NCBI GenBank assembly: GCA_022448365.1
Contig: JAKVCS010000004.1
Coordinates: 455,858 to 519,857 of the forward strand
Reading direction: 5' to 3'
From: Saccharospirillaceae bacterium
GTDB taxonomy: Bacteria; Pseudomonadota; Gammaproteobacteria; Pseudomonadales; Oceanobacteraceae
Length of the DNA: 64,000 bases
The position numbers were made by a program, and so were the translations under genes. Within the stretch, counting starts at the first letter, position 1. Every line of letters begins with the position of its first letter. Shown one piece after another: positions 43,963 to 57,264 of this stretch. The notes beneath the pieces were generated by a model. That model was not told where the DNA came from and ran no database searches. It saw only the letters and a list, made by a program, of their open reading frames with translations.

Positions 43963-45789
43963 TTATCCCAGTTCCTCTGACGGCACCAAACTGTGGCTGC
44001 CTCGCACACAATTTCTACCATCACGCTTGGCCCGGTAGAGGGCTTGGTCGGCCAAATCGTAGTGCTGGTGCAGTTGCTCAGGCTCGGTGGGAATCTGAGA
44101 GTGAAAACCAATACTGATGGTCACCGACAGAGCATCGCCACCATGACGGACGGTCAGGCGCTCAACCTGTTGACGTAATTGCTCTGCAATCAGTGCTGCT
44201 CCCTCGCCCGGTGTATCCGGTAATAACGTGGCAAACTCTTCACCGCCGTAGCGATAGACCTCGTCCATCGGCCGTTTAATCATGGTATCCAGTGTGGTTG
44301 CCACCTTTTGTAAAACCAGGTCGCCGATCTGATGGCCATGGTTGTCGTTAAATTGTTTAAAGTGATCGATGTCGATAAGGAGCAACGACAGCGGTGTTTT
44401 CTCCCGACAAGCGTCATAGAACAGAGTGTAAAACTGCTGATCGAAACATCGGCGATTGCGTATCTGAGTCAAAGCGTCAGTGGTCGATTCCTGTTGTAAG
44501 CGGTGGTTAACCTTTTCCAGGTCCTGTGTTCGTTCTTTAACCTTCTGATCCAGTACCTCGTTGGCTTCGCGCTGCATATTAATAATCACATCCTGTGCCG
44601 CCATCAGTGCATGGCGCTCCCGGTTATGACGTTCAGCCATGCTCAGCGCCAGCAGAATAACCTGTGCCGTACCACCGATTTCGATAGCATGTTCAGTAAT
44701 TAAGGTAACAGGCAAAATGCCAAATTTTTGCAGTGAGTAAACCAGAAAACCAAAAATCAGCAGACTGAACGCCAGAAAAAACAGTAGGACATCGCGTGAG
44801 CGGGTTGCATGCCAGAGGTAGGCGCCATTAAACAGAGCTGACAGGCTCATCACTATAGCCAACGCGGTCAAAGCCCGGATCATCACGGTGTAAGGGGTAA
44901 AAAATGAAGCAATAGCACCGATGAGTGCCAGGACAATATAGCCGATAAAGATGTGGTAGATTTTTCGGTTGAGGGTTTTCAAACGTAAAAAAGTCACTCC
45001 GAAATAGGCCATACAGGTGGCTGTTGCAGTCAGGGAGAGTAACAACATCAGATCGTTGAGTGCGGGTGCATTGGGCCATAATAAGGCAAACGTCCAACCG
45101 TGTGTGGATGCCATCAACAGCGCAAAAGAGCTGATCGTGACTGAATAAATCAGGAAAATACTGTCGCGGGATAAAACGTAAATCAGCAGGTTGTAAATCA
45201 CCATCGACGCCAAAACTGCATAAAAAGCGGCATCAAAAGTGACAAACGCCAGTCTTTGCTGCCAGTAGCTGTTTTCTTTGTAAAGGCTGATAGGGAGCTG
45301 AATGGAACTCTCGGATTCTACTTTGATATAAATCCATTGTGCTTGTTGCAGACCCGTTAGAGGAAAAACAAACTCAGGCACGGCAACGGGTCTGCTGGCA
45401 AAAGGCAGGCTGTTGCCCGTGATAAATGTTTGTTGAGCACGATCCTCGGCAACAATAAACAAAGACAGTCGGTCCAGTAGTGGATAATTCATTTCCAGCA
45501 TCCAGCGATCTGTATTATCCAGTGCCAAGTCTTCAATGTTGAGACGGAACCAGAATATATGTTCGCTGAAGCCAAAGTTGATCCCCTCGGCATCTATTTG
45601 TTGCCAGGCACCGTCAGGAAGTTGCAGTGCTTGCTGAAGATTGAGATTTTTTGCGGAGTGAAATACCTCAGCCGATATCGAGCCGCGTTGGTCTGGCCAT
45701 TCATTGGATGGCAGCAAGCTGGCTAATAGTGCTCCGCTGGCAACCAGGGCACACAAGAAAATGAGTCGGGGGAGAAGTGACATAAACAC
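43963..45789 (-). CDS. 7TMR-DISM diguanylate cyclase (GGDEF)
   Basis: 608 residues: signal-like N-terminus, an extracytoplasmic DISM sensor domain of ~160 residues, seven membrane helices, a coiled coil and a C-terminal GGDEF domain. The active site is GGEEF in VYRYGGEEFATLLP, with an I-site RPMD five residues before it. DISM domains often bind carbohydrates or other small ligands. Likely an active c-di-GMP synthase. Confidence 0.93.
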   Translation of the reverse strand: MFMSLLPRLIFLCALVASGALLASLLPSNEWPDQRGSISAEVFHSAKNLNLQQALQLPDGAWQQIDAEGINFGFSEHIFWFRLNIEDLALDNTDRWMLEMNYPLLDRLSLFIVAEDRAQQTFITGNSLPFASRPVAVPEFVFPLTGLQQAQWIYIKVESESSIQLPISLYKENSYWQQRLAFVTFDAAFYAVLASMVIYNLLIYVLSRDSIFLIYSVTISSFALLMASTHGWTFALLWPNAPALNDLMLLLSLTATATCMAYFGVTFLRLKTLNRKIYHIFIGYIVLALIGAIASFFTPYTVMIRALTALAIVMSLSALFNGAYLWHATRSRDVLLFFLAFSLLIFGFLVYSLQKFGILPVTLITEHAIEIGGTAQVILLALSMAERHNRERHALMAAQDVIINMQREANEVLDQKVKERTQDLEKVNHRLQQESTTDALTQIRNRRCFDQQFYTLFYDACREKTPLSLLLIDIDHFKQFNDNHGHQIGDLVLQKVATTLDTMIKRPMDEVYRYGGEEFATLLPDTPGEGAALIAEQLRQQVERLTVRHGGDALSVTISIGFHSQIPTEPEQLHQHYDLADQALYRAKRDGRNCVRGSHSLVPSEELG

Positions 45790-45897
45790 GCATTAGCTGA
45801 TGTTCTCAAAGCCAGTATAGACGGCATTTCTGACATTGACCCCAGGTTGGCGCCTGGTTTATGGTTCACAGCCATATCAACAGAGTGGATATCAATA

Positions 45898-46734
45898 GTG
45901 ACTAGCAGCGGTTTTCAGACATTCGTAATTGGCGCTGAGCAGCCTGTAGGCCAGTATCTGGCGCGCAGTCTGAATGCCCAGGGGCTTATGTATAAAAGCA
46001 TTGCACTTGAGAGCCGCGACAAGCTGCCGGTAACGCCAGGTGGGCGTCCGTTCTTTGTAATTGTGCCGACACTTCAGAGCGAAAGTTTTGCTCATGCTGC
46101 TTACTGGCTGGACCGGGCACGGGAAATAGATGCTTGTGTGGTGCTGATTTCCTCATTAATAGTATTTGAATATCAAGCTGGTGCGGTTGTCACAGAAGAC
46201 ACCTGTGAGTTTGCAGAAAATGAATCCGCTCAGGCTTTATTGAAATTGGAAGATCACGCACGTCAGACCGAGCAGCATCTGATATTACGCATTGGACAGC
46301 TGTTTTCGTTACAGGGTGACGACTTTGCCAGCCAGCTGCTTACCCAAGCTCGTCAGCAGTTACAGGTTGATGTGGATATGCAGCGGTTGTTTGACCCAAC
46401 GCCCGCCGATGATGTTGCCGATGTTATCTTGGCAATCATACGCCAGCTGGTATGCAGTGATGATCTGTTTGGTACTTACCATTTCAGCGGTGTTGAGCCG
46501 GTGTCTGCTTACGCGTTTGCTGAGGTTATTATGGCTCAGGCCGGTCAGTTTGAAGATTTGTCTGAGCTGGAGCTGAAATCTCAGGAGGGAGGGATGATGC
46601 CGGAATTATGGAGTGTTTGCTCTGATAATACTCTGCTATTCCATACCTTTGGCATCAAAGAGAAAGCATGGCGTCAGAGTGTGGGTCGATTACTGAAGCG
46701 TTATTATCGGGTGGATGAATCGACTCAGAGTTGA
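45898..46734 (+). CDS. NAD(P)-binding RmlD-like (extended SDR) protein
   Basis: 278 residues from the GTG at 45,898 (the frame extends 17 codons further up to a TTG). A Rossmann-like N-terminus (FVIGAEQPVGQYLARSLNAQG), ILRIGQLFSLQGDDFASQLL and a TYHFSGVEPVSAYAFAEVI segment resemble dTDP-4-dehydrorhamnose reductase and related sugar-nucleotide enzymes. The canonical GxxGxxG is degenerate and the catalytic Tyr-x3-Lys was not found, so activity is uncertain. No other nucleotide-sugar genes are nearby. Confidence 0.65.
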   Translation: MTSSGFQTFVIGAEQPVGQYLARSLNAQGLMYKSIALESRDKLPVTPGGRPFFVIVPTLQSESFAHAAYWLDRAREIDACVVLISSLIVFEYQAGAVVTEDTCEFAENESAQALLKLEDHARQTEQHLILRIGQLFSLQGDDFASQLLTQARQQLQVDVDMQRLFDPTPADDVADVILAIIRQLVCSDDLFGTYHFSGVEPVSAYAFAEVIMAQAGQFEDLSELELKSQEGGMMPELWSVCSDNTLLFHTFGIKEKAWRQSVGRLLKRYYRVDESTQS

Positions 46735-46775
46735 AAGACGGCTGAGTCAATACACAAGCATGTCTGGCCTGATGA

Positions 46776-47369
46776 TCAAGCCAGATTTAAAGCGGTGGAT
46801 TCCTGATACAGCGCCATCAACTTATCGGTAATCACCGTACGGATGCCTTCACGCTCCAGGCTGGATAATGACTTCAGCTCTTTCAGGCGCAAGCGGTTCA
46901 GATGTAAACAAGGCAGTTTGTCGTTGAACTCCCGCAAGTCACCTTTCATCAGTACCGGCAGGAATGGGTCGTCGCTATTGGAGCGACGCAGAATCTGGCG
47001 CATACCTTCCTGAAATGGAATCGGCACAGAACGTACGTTCTTGTTCTTGTGTGAAATCACCAGATACAAGCCCTGCTTGCCGATTAAATTACCTGGGATA
47101 ACGTGTAGCCCAGTCGCCTGAACGGCGTCAGCGCTCAAATGGCTGAAGGTATCATGGAATGCGTATGGGTCCGGCAGGATAACCATCTGGCGATTGGCTT
47201 CTTCCGGGAAAAAGATGCTGTAGTTGGTGTACAGCTGTTTTACAGAACCAGAGAATACACACAGGCGGTTTTCAAACTGTTTGATAAAGTTCATGGCTCG
47301 CTGATGCTGGGTTAGCTTCTGTAAGTCCCAGACCAGATCGGCATTTTGTTGATTTGCTGTGATATTCAT
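46776..47369 (-). CDS. Hypothetical protein, 197 residues
   Basis: Not recognised. Soluble protein with a central segment PGNLIGKQGLYLVISHKNKN and a C-terminal charged helix. A good ribosome site (AAGGGGTGG) precedes the ATG. A possible sigma-70 promoter read leftwards lies in the 215-bp gap behind it (TTGATA, 17 bp, TAGAAA). Convergent with the RmlD-like gene and separate from the holA block. Confidence 0.65.
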   Translation of the reverse strand: MNITANQQNADLVWDLQKLTQHQRAMNFIKQFENRLCVFSGSVKQLYTNYSIFFPEEANRQMVILPDPYAFHDTFSHLSADAVQATGLHVIPGNLIGKQGLYLVISHKNKNVRSVPIPFQEGMRQILRRSNSDDPFLPVLMKGDLREFNDKLPCLHLNRLRLKELKSLSSLEREGIRTVITDKLMALYQESTALNLA

Positions 47370-47584
47370 TCGGTTCCACCCCTTGCACCAGCGTTTCCGC
47401 TTGGAGTTTTTCTCTACATACTAATCGAAGTTGACAAATTTTCTACACCCATTGCCGACCTTTATCAATAACTGACGTAAATTGTCACTTTATTGTCGTT
47501 TTGGCCGGAATTGTGCTCCTGATACGGGCTGAAGTATGTCGTGAAATTCCATTAACTACTGTGCGCTTGTCATGCTTTTGGACG

Positions 47585-48589
47585 TTAACCAGTAGGCAGT
47601 TTTACACTTGTTAACAGCAACGTTAACTCACTTAACAGTAACCAGGCATCGTTACCGTTTCCTTTCACCGCATTATCAACGGCTTCTGCTTGCTGCAGTG
47701 CCCGGTGGAGATCGTGTTTGGTGAGGTTTTGCAGTGCCTTCTTGAAAGGAGGCTGCTGTTTAGGCCAGATGTTATTTTTCTTAAAGGCTTCGCTCAATTG
47801 TTGTCCGGAATGATTGGATAAAGAAATCAGCTGGCGAATCTTTCTTGTTAATGCACCCAGAATCATAATTGGTTCAACGCCCTCACCTTTGAGGTGTGCC
47901 AGGATACGACTCGCTTCGGCTTGCTTACCCAATAAACAGGCATCTGCCAAACCGAATGCGTCGTAGCGTGAGCTGTCACCAATAGCCTCGTTGATCATGT
48001 CTTCATTGATGGTCTGAGTACCCAGCAGCCGCAGCTTCTCAATTTCCTGCACTGCAGCCAGAAGGTTGCCTTCGGTTTGCTGTGCCAGGGCCCCAATGGC
48101 TGCCGGTTCGGCTTGTAAACCAGCAATCTGAAGACGTCGTTTCAACCAACCGGGGTACTGATTGCGGTCGATCGGCCATACCGGTAAAAACACGCCGGCT
48201 TTTTCAACCGCTTTGAACCAGGCGCTGCGTTGTGCTGCAGCATCCATACGCGGACAGATAATCAGCAGCAGATTATCTGGGTTGGGCTGCTTGCTCAGGT
48301 CGGTTAGGGCAGCCCCTTTATCCGACGGCTTACCGTTTGCAATCCGTACTTCGAGAATACGACGGCTGGCAAACAGTGACATGGCGTTGGCTTCTTCGCG
48401 CAGGCCATTCCAGTCAAAGCCTGCTTCAGCATGAAACAGTTCGCGATCCTCAATACCAGCTTTACGAGCGGCGGCACGAATGTCGTCACAGGCTTCCATC
48501 ACCAGCAGAGGCTCATCACCGGAAACCAGATAACAGGGCGCCAGACCTTTTTGCAATGTTGCTGTCAGTTGGTCCTGACGAATCTTCAT
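47585..48589 (-). CDS. holA: DNA polymerase III delta subunit
   Basis: Clamp-loader subunit that opens the sliding clamp. 334 residues with the usual start (MKIRQDQLTATLQKGLAPCYLVSGDEPLL region), PRMDAAAQRSAWFKAVEKAG and QTEGNLLAAVQEIEKL. It overlaps lptE by four bases; leuS-lptE-holA is a conserved housekeeping order in gammaproteobacteria. Confidence 0.96.
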   Translation of the reverse strand: MKIRQDQLTATLQKGLAPCYLVSGDEPLLVMEACDDIRAAARKAGIEDRELFHAEAGFDWNGLREEANAMSLFASRRILEVRIANGKPSDKGAALTDLSKQPNPDNLLLIICPRMDAAAQRSAWFKAVEKAGVFLPVWPIDRNQYPGWLKRRLQIAGLQAEPAAIGALAQQTEGNLLAAVQEIEKLRLLGTQTINEDMINEAIGDSSRYDAFGLADACLLGKQAEASRILAHLKGEGVEPIMILGALTRKIRQLISLSNHSGQQLSEAFKKNNIWPKQQPPFKKALQNLTKHDLHRALQQAEAVDNAVKGNGNDAWLLLSELTLLLTSVKLPTG

Positions 48590-49107
48590 GGTTGAACTGC
48601 TTCTGCCGCCGGACGTGGAATAAAGGCATCTGCCTGTGCTCTCTGCAAGCGACGCATCAGCTTACGAACCATGTCTTTTTCCAGCTCTTTTATTTGAGAG
48701 GACTCTTCCGATGCGGTACCAACAACGTTATTAATGTCATTGGTTAAACGACGCCGGGATTTGATCTGAATGGGGAGTTCACTGTTGCGTTCGACGTGTA
48801 ATAAGCGGGCGCTCAAACGGCCATTAAGCTCGTATTCGGCGACCTGACCGGAGCTGGTCACCGATAGCGTACGTTTGTCAATTTCGACGGGATCAACTTG
48901 CAGTATGGCGGGAGCATCGCCAGCCATATCGGTCAGCAGGACGTTATTAAACTCCAGCTGAAGCTTCAGCTGTTGATTAAAACGGCTACTGGCCTGACTC
49001 TGCAGGAAAAGAATGCGATATTCCTTAGGGAGTGGTGTTACACCACGGAGATGCCAACCACAGGCGGTGAGCATTGAAAGCATTAAGGTCCAGATAATTA
49101 AACGCAT
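48586..49107 (-). CDS. lptE: LptE, LPS-assembly lipoprotein
   Basis: Partner of LptD in lipopolysaccharide insertion into the outer membrane. The N-terminus MRLIIWTLMLSMLTACGWHL contains the lipobox LTAC. The ATG complementary to 49,105-49,107 has GGGAAG upstream; the in-frame TTG at 49,119 is less likely. 173 residues. Confidence 0.94.
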   Translation of the reverse strand: MRLIIWTLMLSMLTACGWHLRGVTPLPKEYRILFLQSQASSRFNQQLKLQLEFNNVLLTDMAGDAPAILQVDPVEIDKRTLSVTSSGQVAEYELNGRLSARLLHVERNSELPIQIKSRRRLTNDINNVVGTASEESSQIKELEKDMVRKLMRRLQRAQADAFIPRPAAEAVQP

Positions 49108-49160
49108 TCTTCTTCCCAATCGAATTAGAGCCCGTGAAAGGCATCCTTTATTCAGACGAC

Positions 49161-52069
<2,909 letters not shown>

Positions 52070-52702
52070 ATGAAGTATTTGCTCCGTATCCTGTTGTTGA
52101 GTTCTGGTTGGATTGTGCTGGCGTCTGTTGCTGAGACCGCCGAAAACATGTTGGTTGAAATGACCGTCATCCAGAACAATACCGCATTGATGCAGGCAGC
52201 CATGGAAGACGGACGTGAACGTGGTCAACTGTGTTTTCATTGTCACGGTGAAGATGGTAACTCCAGGCGTGATTACATCCCCAACCTGGCCAGTCAGAAT
52301 GCTCTGTACTTATTCACCCAGTTTGAGCACTTTGCCGATGGCACCCGCAAAGACTACGTGATGAGTAAACTGGCAGGGCACTTAAACAAAGATGACCGTA
52401 TTGCGATTGCCGTGTATTTCTCTCAGAGTCGGGTGCGCAAGCGCTCGCAACCGGTTGATGCAAGCGTGAAAGGCGAGCAGTTATATCGGTCGATGTGTTT
52501 CGCCTGTCATGGCCATGAAGGACATGGTAATCAACAATACCCGCGTATTGCCGGTCAGCCCTATGAGTATCTGGAGTCGACCCTGCTGAAGTTCCTGCAT
52601 AAAGACTCTGAGCGGAAAAACTCGCCAATGTCGGCGGTAATCCAGAGCCTGAATGAAAAGCAGCTGAAAGAAGTCGCAGCCTATGTCGCCCATATGGAAT
52701 AA
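52070..52702 (+). CDS. Di-haem cytochrome c (cytochrome c4-like)
   Basis: 210 residues from the ATG at 52,070 (the frame extends 23 codons upstream without support). Cleavable signal (MKYLLRILLLSSGWIVLASV), then two class I haem domains with CFHCH and CFACH and distal methionines in the expected regions. A periplasmic electron carrier. Preceded by an FNR/Anr-type box and followed by an intrinsic terminator. Confidence 0.9.
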   Translation: MKYLLRILLLSSGWIVLASVAETAENMLVEMTVIQNNTALMQAAMEDGRERGQLCFHCHGEDGNSRRDYIPNLASQNALYLFTQFEHFADGTRKDYVMSKLAGHLNKDDRIAIAVYFSQSRVRKRSQPVDASVKGEQLYRSMCFACHGHEGHGNQQYPRIAGQPYEYLESTLLKFLHKDSERKNSPMSAVIQSLNEKQLKEVAAYVAHME

Positions 52703-52736
52703 CCGACTGCCGATCTGATGTCAGCGATCAGAGGGA

Positions 52737-52769
52737 GGTCCGGTTCCGATTCGGTTCTGGGCCTTTTTT
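52737..52769 (+). terminator. Intrinsic terminator after cytochrome c
   Basis: GGTCC (52,737-52,741) pairs with GGGCC (52,759-52,763), with inner CCG/CGG pairing, followed by six Ts. It separates the cytochrome from the 5-oxoprolinase gene. Confidence 0.7.
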
Positions 52770-52825
52770 GTATTCTGATAGAATGCCCACGTTTTTTCTT
52801 GCTGGCAGAATACAGGCGTCTTTTT

Positions 52826-55800
52826 ATGACTGATACCACATCCCATCACTGGCAATTCTGGGTCGATCGCGGTGGTACGTTTACCGATATTGTTGCGCGT
52901 CGTCCGGATGGTGAGTTACTCAGCCGAAAGCTACTGTCGGAAAATCCAAGACATTATCAGGACGCCGCCGTTGAGGGTATTCGCCGCATTCGTGCGGAAT
53001 TTCCTCAGTTTGCGCAAGACGGCAGCGGGCAGATCGAATCGGTAAAGATGGGCACCACGGTTGCGACCAATGCACTGCTGGAGCGTAAGGGTGAAGATAC
53101 TTGTTTGTTGATTAGCCATGGCCTGCGCGACCAGCTGGAAATCGGTTACCAGACCCGTCCGGATATTTTTGCTATCAACATCGCTCAGCCGGACTTGCTG
53201 TATAAAAGTGTGTACGAGGCGCCAGAGCGGGTGTTGGCTGATGGCACCGTTGACATTCCGTTGGACCCTGAAGGAATCCAGGTGATCCTGCGAGAAGCCA
53301 GAGAAAGTGGCTTCACCTCCTTAGCCGTGGTGTTTATGCACGCCTACAAATACCCACAGCACGAATTAATGGTGGGTGAAATCGCCCGGGAAATGGGGTT
53401 TACCCAGATATCGTTATCTCACAAAGTCAGTCCATTGATAAAACTGGTGCCGCGCGGCGATACCACGGTTGCGGATGCATATCTGTCGCCGGTATTAAAA
53501 CGCTATGTGCAGCAGGTTAAAGCCGGTTTACCGCGGACAATCGATGGCAAATCTGTCGACTTACAGTTCATGCAATCGAACGGTGGGCTAACCGACGCCG
53601 ATGTTTTCAACGGTAAAGATGCCATCTTATCCGGCCCGGCCGGAGGCGTGGTGGGCATGGTTCGCACCGCAGAGCAGGATGGTTTTAACCACATCATTGG
53701 TTTCGACATGGGTGGCACTTCCACCGATGTCAGTCACTATGCAGGTGATTTGGAGCGTGAAACTGAAACTCAGGTAACCGGTATTCGTTTGCGGGTTCCT
53801 ATGATGAATATTCATACGGTCGCCGCCGGTGGTGGTTCAATTGTGAAGTTTGCCGATGGCCGTTTTCAGGTTGGGCCAGAATCCGCCGGTGCTTATCCAG
53901 GGCCAGCCTGTTATCGCAATGGCGGTCCCTTAACGGTTACCGACTGCAACGTACTGCTCGGAAAAATTCAGCCGCAACATTTTCCCCAAGTATTTGGCCG
54001 TGAGCAAAATCAGCCACTCGACAAAGATATTGTTGAGCAGAAATTTCGCCAGTTGGCCGATCAGGTGAGTGCCTACAACGGTGAACAGCAGACGCCACAA
54101 CAAATTGCCGAAGGTTTCCTGACCATTGCCGTTGATAACATGGCAAATGCGGTGAAAAAGATTTCGGTACAGCGTGGTTATGATATTCAGAAATACGCAT
54201 TGAACGCGTTTGGTGGTGCAGGGGCGCAGCATGCGTGTTTGGTTGCTGATGCACTGGGCATGGAGAGTGTGTATCTGCATCCGCTGGCGGGTGTGTTGTC
54301 GGCCTATGGTATTGGCCTGGCTGAGCAGCGTTGGTTGGGCGAAGAGGCGGTGGAAAAACCACTGACCGACACCGACTCGTTGCTGCAGGCCGAGCAGGCT
54401 TTTCAGCAACTATTACAACAAAGCGACATTCGCTCTGAGACATCGGCTGAAAAACGTCGGGCCTACTGTCGCTATGAAGGCTCGGATACACATCTGTTGG
54501 TGGAGTTCGCTGATGCGCCAACCATGCGCAGTCATTTCGAACAGCAGCATCAGCAGTTATTTGGTTTTATTCACAGTAACAAAGTGCTGATGTTAGATGC
54601 GGTACAACTGGAAGTGGTTAGCGGTGGTTATCAACCTGAATCGCTGAAGCCCGTTACGGTGGAGCCGCAATTACAAGAACACTGCGATTTGTATTCTGGT
54701 GGAGAGACACATCGAGTCGCCGTGTATGCTCGTGAACAGTTACCCGCAGGTTTTACGCTTCCTGGACCGGCATTGTTAACCGATGCCAACAGCACCATTG
54801 TGATTGAGCCGGCTTGGCAGCTGCAAGTGTTAACCAGCGGCGCGCTGGTTATTCGCAAAGTCACTGAGACAACTGCGGCCGCTGCCGCGTCTGAAGACAG
54901 CACGCATTATAAAGACCGTACAGAGCAAATCGTAAAAAACGATCCGGTGCGACTGGAAATCTTTAATAATATTTTTATGTCGGCAGCGGAGCAGATGGGC
55001 TTCGTATTGGAAAAAACTGCCTCCAGCGTCAATATCAAAGAGCGGCTGGACTTCTCCTGCGCCATTTTTGACCGGCATGGCGAACTGGTTGCCAACGCAC
55101 CACACATACCGGTGCACTTAGGTTCCATGAGCGAGAGCATTAAGGTGGCGATAAAAGATCACCCCGACATGCAACCTGGTGATGCCTTTGTTCTCAATAC
55201 TCCCTATAACGGGGGGACACATTTACCCGATGTGACGGTCGTGAAACCGGTTTTCATTGAGCAAGACCCGGTTTTTGCGGCAACCAACGAGGGCGACAAT
55301 AAGCCGGACTTTTATGTCGCGGCTCGTGGTCATCATGCTGACATTGGTGGCATAACGCCCGGCTCCATGCCTGCGAACAGCCAGCATATCGAAGAAGAGG
55401 GGGTGTTGCTCGATAACCTGGTGCTGATGCGCAATGGGGAGTTTCAGACTCAAACCATTGTTGATGTTTTGGCTGCAGCGCAATATCCGGCACGCAACCC
55501 ACAACAAAACATAGCGGATTTAACCGCGCAGCTGGCGGCTTGCGAAAAAGGCGCCAGCGAGTTGCAACGAGTGTGCGACGAATACGGAGCAAACACCGTG
55601 TCGGCCTACATGCAATATGTTCAGGATAATGCCGAGCAAACCTTGCGCGCTTGTCTGAGCGATTTGTCCGACGGTGAATTCTGCTATGCGATGGATGATG
55701 GTACTCAGTTCCGGGTGAGGATTGAGGTGAATCAGGCACAGCAATCCGCTGTGGTGGATTTTTCTGGTACCGGCTATCGACCAGATCAACCAATGCACCC

Positions 55801-56509
55801 CGGCAACTTTAATGCCCCTACTTCGGTCGTCTATGCAGCGGTGCTCTACAGTTTCCGGGCGCTGGTGGATAAACCCATGCCTCTCAACGCTGGTTTTTTT
55901 AAACCATTAACCATCAAGGTACCGGCTGAATCGATTATTGCCCCGGTTTTTCCGGCGGCAGTGGTGTCGGGCAACGTCGAGACGGCGCAGTATCTGACCG
56001 ATTGTATGATGGGGGCATTGAATTTAATGGCAGGGTGCCAGGGTACCAACAACAACTTCACCTTCGGTGATGACGAGCACCAGTACTACGAAACCCTATG
56101 TGGTGGTGTTGGTGCCAGTAATAAAGGGACGGGTGCCAGCGGCGTACACAGCCATATGACCAACTCACGTTTGACCGATCCGGAAATTCTCGAACACCGC
56201 TTTCCCGTGATGTTAGAGATGTTCCATATCCGCGCCATGTCCGGCGGCGACGGTGAGTTTGACGGAGGCCACGGCGTTGAGCGCCATATTCGTTTCCTTA
56301 AGAACATGCGTGCCAATATCATCAGTGGCCATCGTGACGTGCCGACCTTTGGCCTCGACGGTGGCGGTCCGGGCCAGGTCGGCTTTAACTGTGTGAAACG
56401 ACATCAGGGCCGTTTAGAGCGACTCGGCGGTTGCGCGGATGTCGAACTGGAAGCCGGCGATGTCTTTTGTATTCACACACCGGGCGGTGGTGGCTATGGC
56501 TGCTCATAA
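52826..56509 (+). CDS. 5-oxoprolinase, fused HyuA/HyuB type
   Basis: ATP-dependent cleavage of 5-oxoproline to glutamate, or a related hydantoinase. 1,227 residues from the ATG at 52,826; the frame extends 36 codons upstream across the terminator, which is not coding. The first ~700 residues are HyuA-like ([50 protein letters not shown]). The rest is HyuB-like ([30 protein letters not shown] at the end). The fused form resembles the eukaryote-type enzyme also found in many bacteria. Confidence 0.93.
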   Translation: MTDTTSHHWQFWVDRGGTFTDIVARRPDGELLSRKLLSENPRHYQDAAVEGIRRIRAEFPQFAQDGSGQIESVKMGTTVATNALLERKGEDTCLLISHGLRDQLEIGYQTRPDIFAINIAQPDLLYKSVYEAPERVLADGTVDIPLDPEGIQVILREARESGFTSLAVVFMHAYKYPQHELMVGEIAREMGFTQISLSHKVSPLIKLVPRGDTTVADAYLSPVLKRYVQQVKAGLPRTIDGKSVDLQFMQSNGGLTDADVFNGKDAILSGPAGGVVGMVRTAEQDGFNHIIGFDMGGTSTDVSHYAGDLERETETQVTGIRLRVPMMNIHTVAAGGGSIVKFADGRFQVGPESAGAYPGPACYRNGGPLTVTDCNVLLGKIQPQHFPQVFGREQNQPLDKDIVEQKFRQLADQVSAYNGEQQTPQQIAEGFLTIAVDNMANAVKKISVQRGYDIQKYALNAFGGAGAQHACLVADALGMESVYLHPLAGVLSAYGIGLAEQRWLGEEAVEKPLTDTDSLLQAEQAFQQLLQQSDIRSETSAEKRRAYCRYEGSDTHLLVEFADAPTMRSHFEQQHQQLFGFIHSNKVLMLDAVQLEVVSGGYQPESLKPVTVEPQLQEHCDLYSGGETHRVAVYAREQLPAGFTLPGPALLTDANSTIVIEPAWQLQVLTSGALVIRKVTETTAAAAASEDSTHYKDRTEQIVKNDPVRLEIFNNIFMSAAEQMGFVLEKTASSVNIKERLDFSCAIFDRHGELVANAPHIPVHLGSMSESIKVAIKDHPDMQPGDAFVLNTPYNGGTHLPDVTVVKPVFIEQDPVFAATNEGDNKPDFYVAARGHHADIGGITPGSMPANSQHIEEEGVLLDNLVLMRNGEFQTQTIVDVLAAAQYPARNPQQNIADLTAQLAACEKGASELQRVCDEYGANTVSAYMQYVQDNAEQTLRACLSDLSDGEFCYAMDDGTQFRVRIEVNQAQQSAVVDFSGTGYRPDQPMHPGNFNAPTSVVYAAVLYSFRALVDKPMPLNAGFFKPLTIKVPAESIIAPVFPAAVVSGNVETAQYLTDCMMGALNLMAGCQGTNNNFTFGDDEHQYYETLCGGVGASNKGTGASGVHSHMTNSRLTDPEILEHRFPVMLEMFHIRAMSGGDGEFDGGHGVERHIRFLKNMRANIISGHRDVPTFGLDGGGPGQVGFNCVKRHQGRLERLGGCADVELEAGDVFCIHTPGGGGYGCS

Positions 56510-56573
56510 TCTGAGCTTGTGATAGTATGGCCCGATTCTTACAGACTCCACTTACATTGAAGAGAGAGACCCC

Positions 56574-56894
56574 ATGGAAATTATGGACGTCATTAAAGAC
56601 CAGATCGAAAACAACGACATCCTGCTCTACATGAAAGGTTCACCCAATCAACCTCAGTGTGGCTTTTCAGCTAAAACGGTACAGGCGGTAATGGAATGCG
56701 GCCAAAAGTTTGCCTATGTTGATATTTTGTCGAATCCCGATATTCGCGCCAATCTGCCAAAATACGCAAACTGGCCAACCTTTCCGCAACTGTGGGTAAA
56801 AGGTGAGCTGGTTGGTGGTTGTGACATCATCACCGAGATGCATCAGAAGGGTGAATTAAAGCCAATGCTGGTTGAAGCTGCTCCTGCTGAGTAA
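56574..56894 (+). CDS. grxD: Monothiol CGFS glutaredoxin
   Basis: 106 residues with the CGFS active site in PQCGFSAKTVQA and the FPQLWVKGELVGGCDII segment. CGFS glutaredoxins bind and transfer [2Fe-2S] clusters and link to iron sensing. A ribosome site (AGAGAGAG) precedes the ATG. Followed by a strong terminator. Its position next to a likely iron-uptake locus is notable but may be chance. Confidence 0.95.
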   Translation: MEIMDVIKDQIENNDILLYMKGSPNQPQCGFSAKTVQAVMECGQKFAYVDILSNPDIRANLPKYANWPTFPQLWVKGELVGGCDIITEMHQKGELKPMLVEAAPAE

Positions 56895-56920
56895 TTGTTT
56901 AATAAATAATTACGGAAAAA

Positions 56921-56946
56921 GCCGGTACGTTTGTGCCGGCTTTTTT
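56921..56946 (+). terminator. Intrinsic terminator after grxD
   Basis: GCCGGTAC and GTGCCGGC form an eight-base stem with one wobble pair around GTTT, followed by six Ts. Confidence 0.92.
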
Positions 56947-57264
56947 GTTTTAAAAAAAGTTTTTATTCCAAGTTATTAAAAATCATTAAATAAACAAATT
57001 TATCAAAAGCAAATCTATATTATTCAAAAAAAAAGCCTTATTCTTTTTCGCGGTGATTGCCATTAAAACACTGTAATTGTTGGGGCTATTAACGCGAAAT
57101 GACCGCTTTGCTATTCCATATAACTAATCAATTACCAGTAATAACTATTTATTCTTTAATTAAATGGGAGTAATTCTGATTTGTAGTTACTTTTTTGTTG
57201 CAGTGTTAATGAGATTTGCTAGCATTCTCGATGATTATTAACCCGCACACGAATGAGAAAGCTA
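56947..57264. other. AT-rich 318-bp upstream region of the DUF4856 gene
   Basis: No gene is supported. Base composition is markedly more AT-rich than the flanks, with several A and T runs. The last ~70 bp hold a possible promoter (TTGCAG, 16 bp, TAGCAT) overlapped by a Fur-like site at 57,211-57,229. The function of the remaining ~230 bp is not apparent. Confidence 0.6.
57211..57229 (+). promoter_or_regulatory. Candidate Fur box for the DUF4856-imelysin operon
   Basis: The 19-mer GAGATTTGCTAGCATTCTC has GAGA/TCTC arms and matches about 11 of 19 positions of the classical GATAATGATAATCATTATC site. It overlaps the presumed -10 element 36 bp before the start. The match is borderline; the gene content makes it plausible. 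Confidence 0.4.

Noticed and set aside
53930..54521. Two long antisense frames over the 5-oxoprolinase gene
   Set aside because: Overlap each other and a clearly conserved gene; composition typical of reverse-strand shadows.
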